Source: Taeniopygia guttata (lineage: Eukaryota > Chordata > Aves > Passeriformes > Estrildidae). Taken from it: 64,000 nucleotides of DNA. The notes below the pieces were generated by a model. The model saw only the letters and a program-made list of their open reading frames with translations, had not been told where the DNA came from and ran no database searches. The stretch lies in the NCBI RefSeq assembly GCF_048771995.1, contig NC_133027.1:105247501-105311500 (forward strand). The letters are read 5' to 3'. Below, one piece after another: positions 36,301 to 49,553 of the stretch. The position numbers and the translations under genes were made by a program. The first letter of the stretch is position 1. Each line of letters begins with the position of its first letter.

Positions 36301-37593
36301 AATAGGCTCCCAAATCCAAAAAGAGAGCATGCCAAGGAGTCTCTGCAGGTCTGCATTATGAGAATATATAATGCCTTGCATTTTAATTACCTATGAAACC
36401 ACTATGCCAGTGGAATTTATCACTCCTGAAAGCCAAATATCTGGTACTTTTTAAAAAGTACTAATTTATAATGCTGAAAAGTAATTTTAAAGTAAGTCAG
36501 GAACTTCCTGCCTGTACTGCCTTAGATTCATCATCTTCAGTAACAGTCAGCCTTTGCCTGCTTTTTCCACATTTCCCTTTCCCCCTCTTTAGGTGCTTGA
36601 ACTCCAGAGTGAGAATCCACACTTGATTAAAAGCGCATTGCCAAGAACTGCTTTTCAAGCACTGGGTGAAAGAACCATAATGTAGTCAATAACCTGGGTG
36701 GCACAGACAGCAGAGTAGCCTAAGATTCACTCTCCAAATAGAAATAGTTACATTCTACTTACTAGTGAGCCTTAATTTGCTGTCTGAACGGAATTAATTC
36801 ATTAGTTAAATCAGCGTGCAGCACCATTTGTTTCCTTTAAGTAACATCACTGAAATTTAAATGAGAGGACCGTGTAAACAGTTCATAAGATGAGAAAGTA
36901 AGAGTCCCATGAAAGAAGGGACTGTACGTTGCTACACAGTAAAAGGGAGGAAAAAATACTCAGACCTTTCTCAGTAGCTGTGCTTTTCAGTCACATTTAT
37001 GAGATCTGTTTTTGCCTCACTCTAGCTCTACTCATCTCCCAAAACATACCTCAGGAATGTCAGAACCTCAGCTATAAATAAGAGAGGAAGAACCAAAATA
37101 AGAAAAGGAAATAAAGAAAAGGGAAGAGCAGTGTTTTTAGTGTTTATATTCCTAAATTGTATGTGTAAAACAATGAAAACATTTGTGAAGGAATAATTTA
37201 CCTCAAGTAAATTCGTTTCAGATTAATTTTAAATCAAATATGTGCCCATATCCCATATTTACTTAGCAAGTAATCGCTGAAATCCCTATTCATGCCAGTT
37301 GTTACAGAAATTAGAGAGAATGCACAGAGAAATTTTCTGAGATACACTTAGGTTTTTCTTTTCCAATAAAATGCACCACAAAGGGAATAAAGAAATTCTT
37401 TGCCCAAATTAATGGTGAATTATTTTGTCATGAGAATAGAAGTTTATATTCATTTAAATGAAAGCACATAAATTGTTCTTGACAAGAAAAACAAAGCTAG
37501 CCTTAGGCAGTATTTTCATTATAGAAAAAGGCACATGTCCATGAATATCTAGTGTAATATTAACAAAAACTGTTCAATTAGCTATGCATGTGC

Positions 37594-37618
37594 CATTGTT
37601 ATGAATATTTATTTGCAT
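37594..37618 (+). promoter_or_regulatory. SOX/POU-like composite motif block
   Basis: CATTGTT (SOX core) at 37594-37600 is followed directly by ATGAAT and then ATTTGCAT (octamer/POU half) at 37611-37618. ATGCAT lies just upstream at about 37583-37588. The first part resembles the SOX-POU composite CATTGTTATGCAAA, with mismatches in the POU half. The surrounding 37560-37650 is complex and non-repetitive. Enhancer function is inferred from motif grammar only. Confidence 0.35.
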
Positions 37619-37908
37619 CGCAGCTGGGTAACATTGATACCTTTTTTCCAGCCTGTTTAGAGATACAAAATGAAGTGAACATTACTGCTCAGTGGAGAGC
37701 AGCAGAACTTCTCCAGAGAGCTGGTCAGACATAACACTTCTTATTAGCAGAACCTTCTTAACTACCAGTTGTTTCAATCTCTTTCACACTGGAAATCTAC
37801 TCAAGAAATTTTAATCCATTTTTGAGTAAATTTGATCCATTTGACAGCCTAATTTCATATTTTCTTTAAACAAAAGTTATTTATGGAAAGAAAAGCTAGT
37901 GTATGAGC

Positions 37909-37922
37909 TTTTTTTTTTTTTT
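37909..37922. repeat. Poly-T tract (14)
   Basis: A homopolymer in AT-rich non-coding DNA. Confidence 0.85.
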
Positions 37923-39549
37923 CTGAATTTGATTGACTTGAATTGCATTATAATTACACAGAGCTTGCTTTTTCGAAGTATTTCACTTTCTGGTAGAAAG
38001 CATTGCAAAATAGCAACATTAAAGCAAAGCAAATTTTACCAGTGTATGTGCATAAAAATTACTAAACTTAGTCATCATAGGCTTAAATCAGTTAGGGTGG
38101 TAATATCAGTAGGAATGTTTATGGTTAACAATTCAGTATTAACCATCATGTGCTTTACATCTTCCATTACAAAGAAATGTCGAATATTAAGCATTTGTAA
38201 TGAACTGCCTGTTAAAAACTTCAGACAAATGGTTTACTTTGACAAAAATATATTCGTGTGATTGAAGATGTTGTTCTATATATGAATAAAGGTGTTAGCT
38301 GAAAAACTTGCTCTAGAAGGAATTTCAAATCATGAATCATTAAACTATTACTATTAGAAACTGAAGAAGCTAAATTAATTGAATACATTTGTCCAATTTA
38401 TGATTACCAGAAAAGAAACCTTTGCGAAAATGGTTAAGAAACAATTACACATGGTCTCTTGAAATTTTACTGATCATTGATCTCATTCTTGCTTCCCTTC
38501 TGCCACTCCAGGAACCTTTTCCGAAATCCACTAAGGTCAGCATGAATCATTTTATATAGTGGACAAGCAAAGAGCATAGAAATATTCCAAATCACTGATT
38601 CTTCATTAAACTATTTCTGAATGATTAAGGCAAGATCAGGTTCTGTCATCTGTTTTAGAATTTGCCTCTGCTCTTCTCTAGGCTTTATATTAACAATATT
38701 TCTGTTTCAGCAGCACAAAGCTAAGCACTACAAGAACATACGTATAAAGTAGGAAATGTTTATAGTGTGTTTTGAAAAGGAGAGAAATAGTAAAAAGAAA
38801 AATGCAGCATTAATATATGATGTATTTTTAGCCCCATTAGTAAAGATGAAAGAATCAACTTTAAAATGGCCTAAAGGAAAGCAAACAGGATAATATAGAA
38901 TAATGCAATAGGTAACCATATGGAAGATGCTTTGTGTATCTTAGGTTCACTTGATTCCCTTCCAGAGAAAGGCTTAAGTCCACAGTAAGATAAATTTTCT
39001 GTAGATGATCTTGCAAGTATATATAACCCACCCTCCTCAATAAAATATGACAGCAGAGCAACACATTGAGAAAGAAAGGATAATAAAATTGTGATAAAGG
39101 ATTCCTCTCAGGAAGACTTTGTTTGATTTTAACATGCCCAGAATGAAGATATCAAAAAAAGAACATCTTGCAGCTGATGAGCTGGGCAGAAAAGAAAATA
39201 AATTTAAGTGACATGATCTGGATAGCCCTCAAAATTAAAATCTCAACAGATCACAGTTTTGGAGACCACTGCCAAGAAGGATGCATGTCCAAAGTTTTGT
39301 TATCTATTAGAACACAAGCTGCTTGCCTCTTGCTCTGCTCTCTCTTTGCATGTGTCACACCAAATGCGTAACTCTGCCATCACACCAGTGATATGAGTTG
39401 TTATTGTAAATGGTACACATTGCGTGCTGGTGATGAAATAGGAAGTGACAAGCACCAGAGAAATTTTGCTGGTAATTTCTTTTGATGAGATACTTGCAAG
39501 TATAAAAGCAAGAAAAAAGACAAGATGATAAATGATAGGGTTCTGGGAG

Positions 39550-40050
39550 AGTTAAGAGGAAGAGACTCCTGGTTAAGCTGGACTGGATGCTCTGTCTTGG
39601 CAGCCAAGCGATGGCGTGGTAACAAAGCGGTAAAAAACAAAACAGCGGCTGTGAGGTCATGGCAGCACAGACACGAGCTGCCAAACCCTCTGGAGACCTG
39701 GCATGGTGCTGCAGCTGCAGCACTGGCCCCTAAAGGACCCGTGTCCTCTGCATTCTTGCCATTAACTGTGCTAACTCAATTACAGAGAGCCGCTGCACAC
39801 CTGATCGTGCCACAGTCACAGCTGTTCGGCCGTGCAGGCAGAGCAATGGGGTTGGTGTGTAGCACTTGGATGATGTGCTGCATGCCACAAGATCAATAGG
39901 TGTATTCCAAGTGATCAAAACCACATCCAGGACAGGAATTTCAAAACAGATTAGACCTGAAGCTCCAGTGCAGGCCCAGCAGGGCCAGGCAACCACCAGT
40001 GTGAGCCGTGGTCCCCAGGAGCAGAGGAAGTGGCAGCAACGAAAGAGTGT
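39550..40050. other. Isolated GC-rich, CpG-containing patch
   Basis: A roughly 500-bp block is clearly richer in GC and CpG than its neighbours (for example around 39600-39670 and 39780-39850). Open frames exist on both strands (39525-39899 plus, 39730-39996 minus, 39866-40054 plus), but none has a recognisable motif and they contradict each other. It could be an enhancer, an alternative promoter, an old retrocopy or an LTR remnant. I see no terminal repeats, poly-A tail or target-site duplication that would decide between these. Confidence 0.45.
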
Positions 40051-43000
40051 TTAGTTTGAATCAGCAACTAGACTTTTTCATATAAAGTTACAAAACTTGC
40101 TATTTGTGAGGGAAAAAAAAGCCTATAAAAGGGTGTTTATTTAGTGTGGGAAAGGTTTAAGACCCAATAAAAAAAAAGGAAAAAGGAGCTGAGCAGGCAA
40201 ACTTGAAGCTTAACCTCAACCCTTTGCAGCTTGAAGCTCAGGGGATCTCTCAAGTCACTTGAGTTTTATCTCATCTTGTCACTACAGAACAGCAACTGTG
40301 CTACCCTTTGAAGGGAAAATGAGGAAAGGAAGGTTGGAGAATCTATTTGTTTATCTTTGCAGTTTTCAAACTATAAAAATAAATTTATTTTTACAACATC
40401 TTAGCTAGAAAGGCAGGTTCTTGATTTGTCTGTAGTCTGCTGACTACATTCCCTGAGAAAAAAATCAGCTGCAAGATCCATACTCTGCCCCTTTCTTTTC
40501 CTCAGCTGTCTATCACAACTTCAAGAATTTGCCTGGGAATATTGGTCAGGAAGAGAGCTATACCTTGAACACACTAAAATCAAGTATGAAGAGATATTCC
40601 TACAGTAACCTAATTTAGTGGTATAGAACTTTGAAGAGTCCACAGGTTTTCTATCCAAAATGCATTAATTAAGTATTTTGTGGCTAAAGAGACATTGCTC
40701 TTGTTCAAGTATGCTGAAAAGAAGTTTTCTTAAATTCTTACATTTGGTGTTTGAGAGACACTGTGAGTCGCCTTCAAAATTTGTCTTGTTGAACAGTCTG
40801 AACCTGGACATTTATTAGGTACAATGCAGTATCAAAAGCAGCCTGTGAACCCTCAAACTTTGTTCAAAAGTTGCCATGAAGTACAGCAGAACCCAGGATG
40901 AAGGGCTTCAACTACAGCCTTCTGAAAGCTTCAAGTGTTGCTCAGCATCTCTAAATTTAGTGCCCAGCTACAGTGATGACCTGTGCAGTCAGCAGCCTAC
41001 AAACAGCCATAGAGAAAGCTGGGTAGAGAAATTAGGAGACACTTACTACGCATGCTAAAAAAAAATAAATCAAACAGGACATGAGAGAAATATAACACAC
41101 CAATCTGGTTTTTGGTATTCAGCTCTCATACCGGGAACCTTTAATCTGATTGAACCAGTGTGGTGACTGTTTGTTTTTCCTGACTGGGAGTGAACATGTG
41201 TATGTGATACTACCATAGCAGCAGGCCAGGCTATTAAATGGAGCAACTACATTAAATAAGAAGCCAACAATGGCATTAAGCTTTCTATCATTTTTGCTAT
41301 TAGACTGAATCTAAAGCTTTCAAAAGAATAAAATTTGGGTAGTTGAACATGGAAATCTAATATAACTTAAACTTCTAAATAAGAGAGTCCTTCTCTCGGG
41401 TAGCTTATGAAGCTAAGATAATTTAGGAGTTCAGGAAAAAAAAACTCCCTTTCACTTTCTGCCTTTCATTGTAGCCTGATCTGTTGAGATAGAAGGGCAG
41501 GTTTGAACAACAGCTTCCCTAGAACCTGGAACACTTAACATTGTCAGCATTTAATGCAAAAGAGGGAATTGCACTAGTGTCATCCACCATGATTTGTCAC
41601 AGGCCAGCAGCACCCGTCTCAGCTGGGGCTGCTGTATTTTCCAGCAGACTTCTGAGTGGCCTCAATCATGCTCATCCCACTTGGAAAACAAGAGACTTCC
41701 CAAACTCTGCAGTACTAAAATTATGGCATGTATTTAGATACCATACTCAAGCAGAGGAAAACATACTTATATATATACATGTAATATATAACATTGCTGG
41801 GAAGAGTGTAACCTTCACCTCAGGCTTAAGTAGGAGGTAATCTGTTCCACACTGCTCTGTCCCACCTTTTTTTCCAAAGGAAAAGGAGAACAAACAAATA
41901 TTTGGACTGTCACAATAGCATTAATAAACATGAGAATGCAACAGCTAGTGTTATTCTACAGAAATGAATGAATAAATAAATAGACTATAAGCACTTTATT
42001 CTTCTCACATAATTTCTTCTCAGTGACATTATTGAACAGACTGTTGAAAACAAACATCGTTAAATGAGAAAAGAAGAGCAGGAGCCTGTCTAATTCCCCA
42101 CTGCAACATTTTCCAATGACGAATGCTCCCTAAATGGATTTAGCTTTTTGAAAAGAAGTCAGAGAGAAATTTGATGTGGCCCCCTGACCCCTGGTAAGCA
42201 CATGTATCTTCACCTGTCACATAACACACTGGCACTTGCTTACTTTTCAGCAAAGACTATTGATTTTGCTTATTGGCTGCAGGCTAGTCCATAAAGAACA
42301 AATTACAAAGTCAGAGGTCTACAGTTAGCAATTGCTTGCATGATAACAGGGAACACAGCACTATTCCCACAATGCGGTATTAACATTCTCACAAATGTGT
42401 GCAAACCTAAAGCACTCACTCCTGCTGTGAAGTCCTCTGGATTTTCAACGACATACAGCAAGCAGAACAGAGAGTACATTCCATCCCATCACAAATGATC
42501 TAAAACTACAGAGATTTTGCCCCAGTACATAAGCTACACTTGTGGTTTAAACAATATCTTTGTGAAGAACAAAGAGAGAGAGCAATGGTTACATTCTAGT
42601 ATTAAAAAAAGAAAAATGTTAGACACAACCTACTGTTATTATGAATGCCTTCACAACTAAATCTTGCACAGAAAAAGCCAACGTGGTGACTTTTAAGAAA
42701 TGTTTCATTGTGCTACTTCTCTGGAGTCATAAAGTTTATCTTTACCCCTGCCTTGATAGATGACCTTGGGGACATATATTTTGATTTGCTGCACCTTGCT
42801 TTCATCTTCTAGAAAATAGGATACAATACTGTCGTCTGCTGTTCAAGTGCTGTTGAAAATCACTGCCAAGAAGTCCCTGCAAAAGCCAGTGTAGCCTGGC
42901 TTTTATTACTGAAATGGGACAGGCACAGGAGAACCCTGGTGAGGATCAAAACTAGAGAACCTGAGTGAGTTTCCAAAATCTCATTTCAGTTTTTGGAACT

Positions 43001-43879
43001 GAAATTATACTTGCCTGATATAATAATTGCAATTGTATTTTAATACTCCACCATATAAAAATAGAAATATATACTGTTCACCTGGCATATATTTTTCTGT
43101 AAGAGCCATGAGAACGAGACAGAAAGGTCTCATTTTAACACTAATTCAAGATCAAGAAATTTATAATAATTTAAACTATCATATTATTAATGACAAAAAA
43201 AAGTGTGAGCTATTGTCAACTAATTTCTCTAGAAAGGACAGGTTTTTTTAAATTTTAAAAGATGTTTTGTATAATAAAGTGTGATGATTCAGCAGGTCTG
43301 ACAACAGTTTTCAGGAAAAATTTCCTTTTCTATAATATTTGACTGGGAGAAATAGGCTGAAAATTTCAAAGTTGGGTTAGAGCTGAGCATATTTAAAAAA
43401 TCCTAACTCAATTCCCTGAGTCAGTCGAAGTGTTCATGAAGAAAGAGCAACAAAAAGCACTTTGGAATTCACAGTAAGCACTGGCTTAGTGTGTTTCTAT
43501 AACAGACTGTTTTGCTTCAGGTTAACTGATTACCAATTTACTAAGACTAGTGAGTGTATTAGTAAATTCTACTGCTGGCACTTCCCTAAATGTTTCTGGT
43601 TTACCCTAACACTTAACATAGCAACAGCCTAGAATAATAAGCTATACAGGAAGCTGGACAGGACAAAGTAATCTTGTGGAGTAATTTATAGGGCAAAATG
43701 AGATCAATGATTTCTCAAGACATGGCCCTTCCACTGTGTGGTCAAATGACATAAGGGAACAAGCAGCCATAATGCCTCACCAAGCAGTGACAGTCACAAC
43801 AGAAAGAAAGGCTCAGAATGATAGATGGGAGATGCTGTCCCAAGGTGCATTGGACTTCAGAGGTGGTGGCAAATAACTT

Positions 43880-44030
43880 TAAATTGCCAAGAGGAAGCTT
43901 GTGCCATATGGGGTAGATAGTGTTTTAAATAGCTCCAGGGGTGGTGACACAACCACTTCCCTAGGCAGCCTATTCCAGCGTTTGAAAATACATTTAGTAA
44001 AGAATTTTTCTAAAGTCCCATGTAAATTTT
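43880..44030 (-). mobile_element. Degraded CR1 LINE fragment
   Basis: GCTCCAGGGGTGGTGACACA, then ACTTCCCTAGGCAGCCTATT and AGTAAAGAATTTTTCTAAAG, is recognisable as the reverse complement of an internal CR1 3' segment, but it is much more diverged than the other copies. Neither terminus is clear. Flanking sequence (43830-43880 and 44030-44180) may also derive from the same element. Confidence 0.7.
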
Positions 44031-44588
44031 ACAAGCTTTATTAATCATCTCCAAGATGGAAATTCGACTTCTCACATTACAAGATTATTGGGTCCCCTTC
44101 TCTCTGTTCCTTAGTGAGAGCAACCTAAAAGTGAGGTCTTGTGATGCCTGAACACTTCTAATGTGCCTAATCCATAGTACTAATGGTGACCATGTTTCTC
44201 TAGAATTACAGGTTCTGCGTCTTCCCACAAAAAAAAAAAAAACAATAGAAAAAGCCTGTGTGAGAAGCACATCACAGTTTTAGATGCCTTTATCAAGGTC
44301 TACAGCCAAAATTCAGCATTGCTGTGAACATACAATAATAAAATGGGCTAGGAACAACTAATCATCCTGAAAACTTACATGTGGAGTCTTTAGCTGGCAT
44401 CATAATTCTACATTTTGCAAAATATAACTTCTCCATTACAAGAAGGTAGGCTTTACTTTCATTTACTACTTCTCATCTCCCTTACTTTCTACTTTGATAT
44501 CTCAACAGACACAAACTTCAGTTGCATAACGGGAAACCAATATGACACTGTACACTGTGGATTGCATCTCTGTGTCTATCCTGTAACT

Positions 44589-44609
44589 AAAAAAAAAAAA
44601 AAAAAAAAA
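44589..44609. repeat. Poly-A tract (21)
   Basis: The longest homopolymer seen in the window. The 5' flank lacks an AATAAA signal in the preceding 60 bases and has no recognisable coding remnant, so processed-pseudogene origin is not supported. Confidence 0.9.
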
Positions 44610-46892
44610 TTTGAACACAATAGAGACATAAGCCTCCCTACTGAAAAGTAATGCAGAAACCAAGTAAGCAAGGGCATGCAGATTCCTATGTGAAATTGTT
44701 ATGGTGTTGCCAGTTACAGGGAGCAAAGAAACCCAGTGAGTTGCCCAAAGCCTGAATTTTAAAGTGTTTTGAATTTTTCTGCTGCAGAGGGATTTTATGA
44801 TTTAGGTCTTCAAGGGTTTGTAAAATTAAAATAAAAAAGAGGGAAAAAACTATTACTTTGCAAATATTGAAGTTGAGATTATTATTTTCTCAGCTGAATA
44901 CAGATTAATGTATGAATCTGGGGCAGTATGAAGACCTCCTTTATCAACAGACGTGTAAGAAACAGCAACACGATGGCCTTTGATCCAGTCAAAAAAGGGA
45001 ATACAGCCCAAGAGAGAGATCACTTGATGTTTGAACCTTCTGACCTTCCTGGCAAGGCTCTATAAGGACCTCTAGCTGCAGAGAAGAGCTCATTGTGCTC
45101 AGCTGGGGATGCTTGCAATTTAATTAAAGAGAATTACCATCATGTAGGGTATACCACATTATTTTCCCATTTATAACAAAGCAGAGAGTGACTTCTCTAG
45201 TTAAGACTATAATAGATGTAAATTTACAGACATTTAGAAATTATTTCTGCTCTTTTAAATTACTTTTCTTAGTTTGAATAGCTTCCAGTTTTGTTTAATG
45301 TTAACATTTCATTGCAAAATTCTTACTAATAGTCCTAACTAAAGAAGAACACTACACCCACAAAAGGAGAAGTACTAAAAAGTGAAACATCTGGAACTTA
45401 GACCTTCTCTCTAATCTTGTCCAAGACAAGAAGTCTTTGTGAATGGACATAGAGAGAAAAGCTGAAGAATCTCCATGGATTACAATTAACAAACCCACTG
45501 GTCACATGAGTCATCTCCAAGAATGTGGGCTGGAATCTGGGCTGAAAAGTAGATCATATGTTCAGCTCAATGTCAATAAGCACATAATTTCTTCTCAAGA
45601 CTGAGATGGGCTCCTCCAATTCTTCCTTCTAATTTGTCCAACCAGTACCAAAAACCACTCCAAATTTGACTTTTTATATACTATTACTATTTGGGTGGGA
45701 AGGGGAAGGTTCTTGACTGCAAGGAAAAGCTGATACTATTATTCCAGCAAGCCATCATATTTTCACTAGTAAAACTAACTCACTTTACTGTCAAATGACC
45801 AAATCTTGATTTCAGTATTCAAATTCCTTTTAATTTCTCACATGCATTGTCTTCAGAATGAATTAAACTTGCATTGTGCCATTTGCTGCCTTCAATGTGG
45901 CAGTAAGAAAAGGAAGAGATACAGGAAGTCACGGTTTCTGGACCAAGAGCAAACTCATCCATACACAAATGCATTCACTTCCAGTGTTTTCATTGGGTTA
46001 TGCCAAAACAGAGTCCACTGTTTTACCTTTATGCCACTGCCTTCTACAGAATTTTAGTTTTGGCCACTTCCGCTGATTGACAACCTGTATCCAGTAAGGC
46101 CATGATTCAATGAATAAAATATTGAAATATTTAATACTTCTAATATTGCACAGTTCCTAATTCCATTTCATGCTGGTTTCCCTAAATCAAAGGAGCAAAA
46201 TCAATATAAGCAACAGTAGGACAAACATTGTTTTTTAAAGTTCAGTCATAAAAAGAATGTAATGGAAAACACATAATTGTTGAGAACATATACTAAAGCT
46301 CTCACTGTCACACTGGAAAAGAAAAGAATTAGTTTCTGAACACTGCTCTTTTGACAGTTTAAACCTTTTAAAGGCCCCATTTTTATAAATGAATACTGGT
46401 TTGAGTTGAACACACGGAGAACAAGTCACAGACACTTTTGGATTTGAAGTTAGGTTTGATGAGACAGTGGTGCACTAAAAATCAACAATTCAGTTTAGCT
46501 ATAGCCACTGAAAGAAACTTTGAAAATACCTATTTTTACTATAAAATAAATAAAATCCTTTCCCCTAGCTAAGGCTGAGAAATTTTAAGTGGAATTGTTA
46601 TGTACAAGATATCTAACTTCATACTAAAAGCTGCACTTTTAAGGACACTACTAGGAGTTGCAAACAGCGATAGAGACTTTTTTTTGTTTCAGGTAGAAGA
46701 AAGCATTTAAAATTTATTTCAAACAGAACAAGTCAGTGCTGCTGTTTAAAATTCATCACAGAACACTTCAGAAAAGACTGCTTATCTATTCAAGCCACAC
46801 ATTTTAAGTGAACTCTTACTAAATTCTCTATGTACAGATCAGGATTACATGTACTCTGAATACGGAGAACTTCATCTGACAAACTAAAGAAA

Positions 46893-47280
46893 GGGAACGG
46901 GGCGTTCAGCAGAGTCCAAATGCAGAGATCTACTGTGCCTTGTAAAGCCTGACAGTGAATATGTCAGGCAAGGAGAGCCTCGGGTACCAGGGCCAAGTTG
47001 TGCTTGTTCCCAGGATGTGATTTAGTGTCTCAGAACCGGCGGCTTTGCGGCGCGTGGACATCTCACGGCGCCGAGTGAAGGGAACAGATTTGTCACCGCC
47101 CGCTGCCAGCAGCGGTCCCGAACAGGGACATTTTCGGCCTTCAACAATGATTGCTGTTACTAATTCTACTGTGAAACATGCAGAGCATCTGCACAGGGAC
47201 TTCAGGAAAGCACTGCCAAAACGGCCCTGGCTTTGTGCTGTTGCTCCTGGTGTCTGGTTGAGGCAGCGATGAGACAGATC
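46893..47280. other. Isolated GC/CpG-rich patch
   Basis: A block with clustered CpGs, densest at about 47030-47125 (GGCGGCTTTGCGGCGCGTGG is typical), stands out in AT-rich surroundings. Overlapping open frames on both strands (46930-47346 minus, 47045-47272 plus) have no recognisable domain. A CpG cluster far from any known exon could be an orphan CpG island, meaning an unannotated promoter or enhancer. No splice pattern supports a gene. Confidence 0.45.
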
Positions 47281-49537
47281 ATATGACTTAAGCCCTTGCA
47301 AGACCTTATCACTTTTCATGGGAGAATGGAAAAGTGCTGATCCCAAGGCTTTTATGCTGAGGGAAAGCAGATAAAAATCTGCAGGTGTAACTTAAAAAAA
47401 TCAGTATGAGAAGCACAAAATAGTGTAAATAAGGCTGAATTTCTAAGGAAAACAAATAAAGATCAAGCATGCAATGGCAAATAAATGAAAAGAAGAATTT
47501 AATGATATAAGTACAGAAGTGTGCATTGTTAATCTGAGTGGATATCATTTTGATTTCCAGAGTATCTGTTAGTTTTAAGCTACAAACAGTATTGATACAG
47601 AAAAGTACAAAGATGAATGGATGTAACAATTTCTATTTTATTTTTCCAATGAAAAGGAACTAGTTATAATTGACTGTAACTCTGCCTGGCTCCATCCCTG
47701 GAGAGTCATAATCATTCTGGATATATGAAAATAGATTGCTCATTCTAATCCACTATTGTTTTATACTCTTTGGGGCCCACTTCTCAGCTGGTGATAATCA
47801 GTGGTATTAGTCATTGCAATACAGGGAGCTGATTTACTCTATCAAGGGTTCTGGCCTTGAGCAAAACTCACATTACCCATTTAATTCTCTTCCTAGCAGC
47901 AGCAAACCTAACAAGACTTGAACAAGAAGTTGTCTCCTTTCATCCAGTGTGCCAGGAAAAGCTCAGAAATGCTGTCCATACACTGCTGAATCATACCAAG
48001 AGCAGCCACCAGAACCCATGCATGTTATAACCCTAGGTCCCCCAAACTCTGAAGTTTTCACTTTGAGAGCTTTTCAGAAGTTCTGCAAAACTGTTGAGAA
48101 ATTTGTGTTTTAGAGCCAAGGCAAGAAGAAGTTTGGTTTTGTTCGTATCCTCAACCATTACCAAGATGTTCAGCTTTTTCTGTGTCTTTCTATTTTTTTG
48201 GCCAGAATTACCATGCCTGCCATTTAAGAGTGTCATAAAATATGTGAAACTGACCCGGCTTTTCTAACTTGGGAAACAAAACAAGTCAAACACAGAGAGA
48301 AGCCTTTCCCACTCTCCGGTGTTAACTGGCCACATCTTACTTGAATCATCAGTTTGAAAGAACAGGAATTGGCTGCATTAAACTGTTAAATAGCATTTTC
48401 AATTCAATTCCAAATGTCTAAAGCGAGCATGAATTGGGCATGAATTCCATTATTCAGTCACAATATTGTTAACATGGGAGGAGCAAGGTTTATCACTGTT
48501 GTCAGCACGATTATGCAGCTTTCCCAATTGCCTTATCTCAGGGAACATACACAGCATGGTCCTGATCAGGTTTGTCATCTTCCCAATGCCTTGGCCATGA
48601 TGGCAGTCAGAATGAATGAACAGATCGGCACTTTGAAGTGCTCATTGATACCTTGAGGTCAGATGTTCCTTGCATGTTTCTGGACCCTTTCCAGGCACAT
48701 GGGTAGCAACAGGAGCAACGGTAGCACAACTGGCTCTGCCAGTCTTCCCGAACTCTACCCTGCTCCTTCCCTGCATGGCCTAGCTGGTTAACATGTGCCA
48801 GAAGTCAGAGCAGAAGATTGCCACCTTTTCTTTTTGGTAATGAAGAACTGTTACATCAAAGTGGTTTGGGAGCATTGCTTAAAGTGTCTTGCTGAATCTG
48901 AACTAGCTATCAAGTTATTCCTCCCACACAGAGCAGAACAGCTTGGTCCTGCTGTTTAGGGGTCCATGCCAGCTGCAGAGACAGGAAAGGATTTTCTTTT
49001 TTTTTTTGTCTTCATTTTTACTTGTTCTATTTTCTCCTGTGCTGGTTTTTTAATATTTGAAGCTTGGAGAAAATGTAATTCAAGAGGACACCCAAACAAA
49101 AGGATCAAAGATTGAAAAAATAGAAAAAAAGAAAAAGACAATAGATATGTATTAGCATGGCAGAACTCTTGTCAATATAAATGTTCAAGAATAAAAAGTT
49201 CTGAAGTCCTTAATCTATTTCAATATTTATTTTTTCCCAATTCCTGTTTTATTCAAGCAAATATATCCCAAAACATGCAGAAGAGCAAATGGAAAGATGT
49301 CACAGTTCTTGTTTGGAGTAACTCACATTGTTAAGAGGAGAAGTCAATGAGAAATTGCCCAAGGCAAAACCTAGGAATATGCTGTGCTGAAATTAAAATA
49401 GTTTATAAAATAATATCAGCTCTAGGACACATGAATTTAGCTGAAAGTTTTATTTCCCTCTCCACCTTAAAAATAAATAACACTGGAACAAACGTTTTTC
49501 AACTTTAGAGTTGGCAGTTACCATTTTCTGGTATGCA

Positions 49538-49553
49538 TTTTTTTTTTTTTTTT
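49538..49553. repeat. Poly-T tract (16)
   Basis: A simple homopolymer with no associated retrocopy recognised. Confidence 0.88.

Larger units (their letters stand above)
33331..43850. other. Long non-coding AT-rich stretch
   Basis: No exon or RNA gene is recognised. Notable contents are candidate regulatory blocks at 36760-36880 and 37560-37650 (SOX/POU-like words), a T14 run at 37909-37922, and a GC-rich patch at 39550-40050 (listed separately). The open frame 34078-34407 encodes a hydrophobic, phenylalanine-rich string with no family resemblance and AT-rich codons. It is not accepted as a gene. Confidence 0.55.

Noticed and set aside
44589..44609. Poly-A tract as the tail of a processed pseudogene
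   Set aside because: No AATAAA upstream, no coding remnant and no visible target-site duplication.
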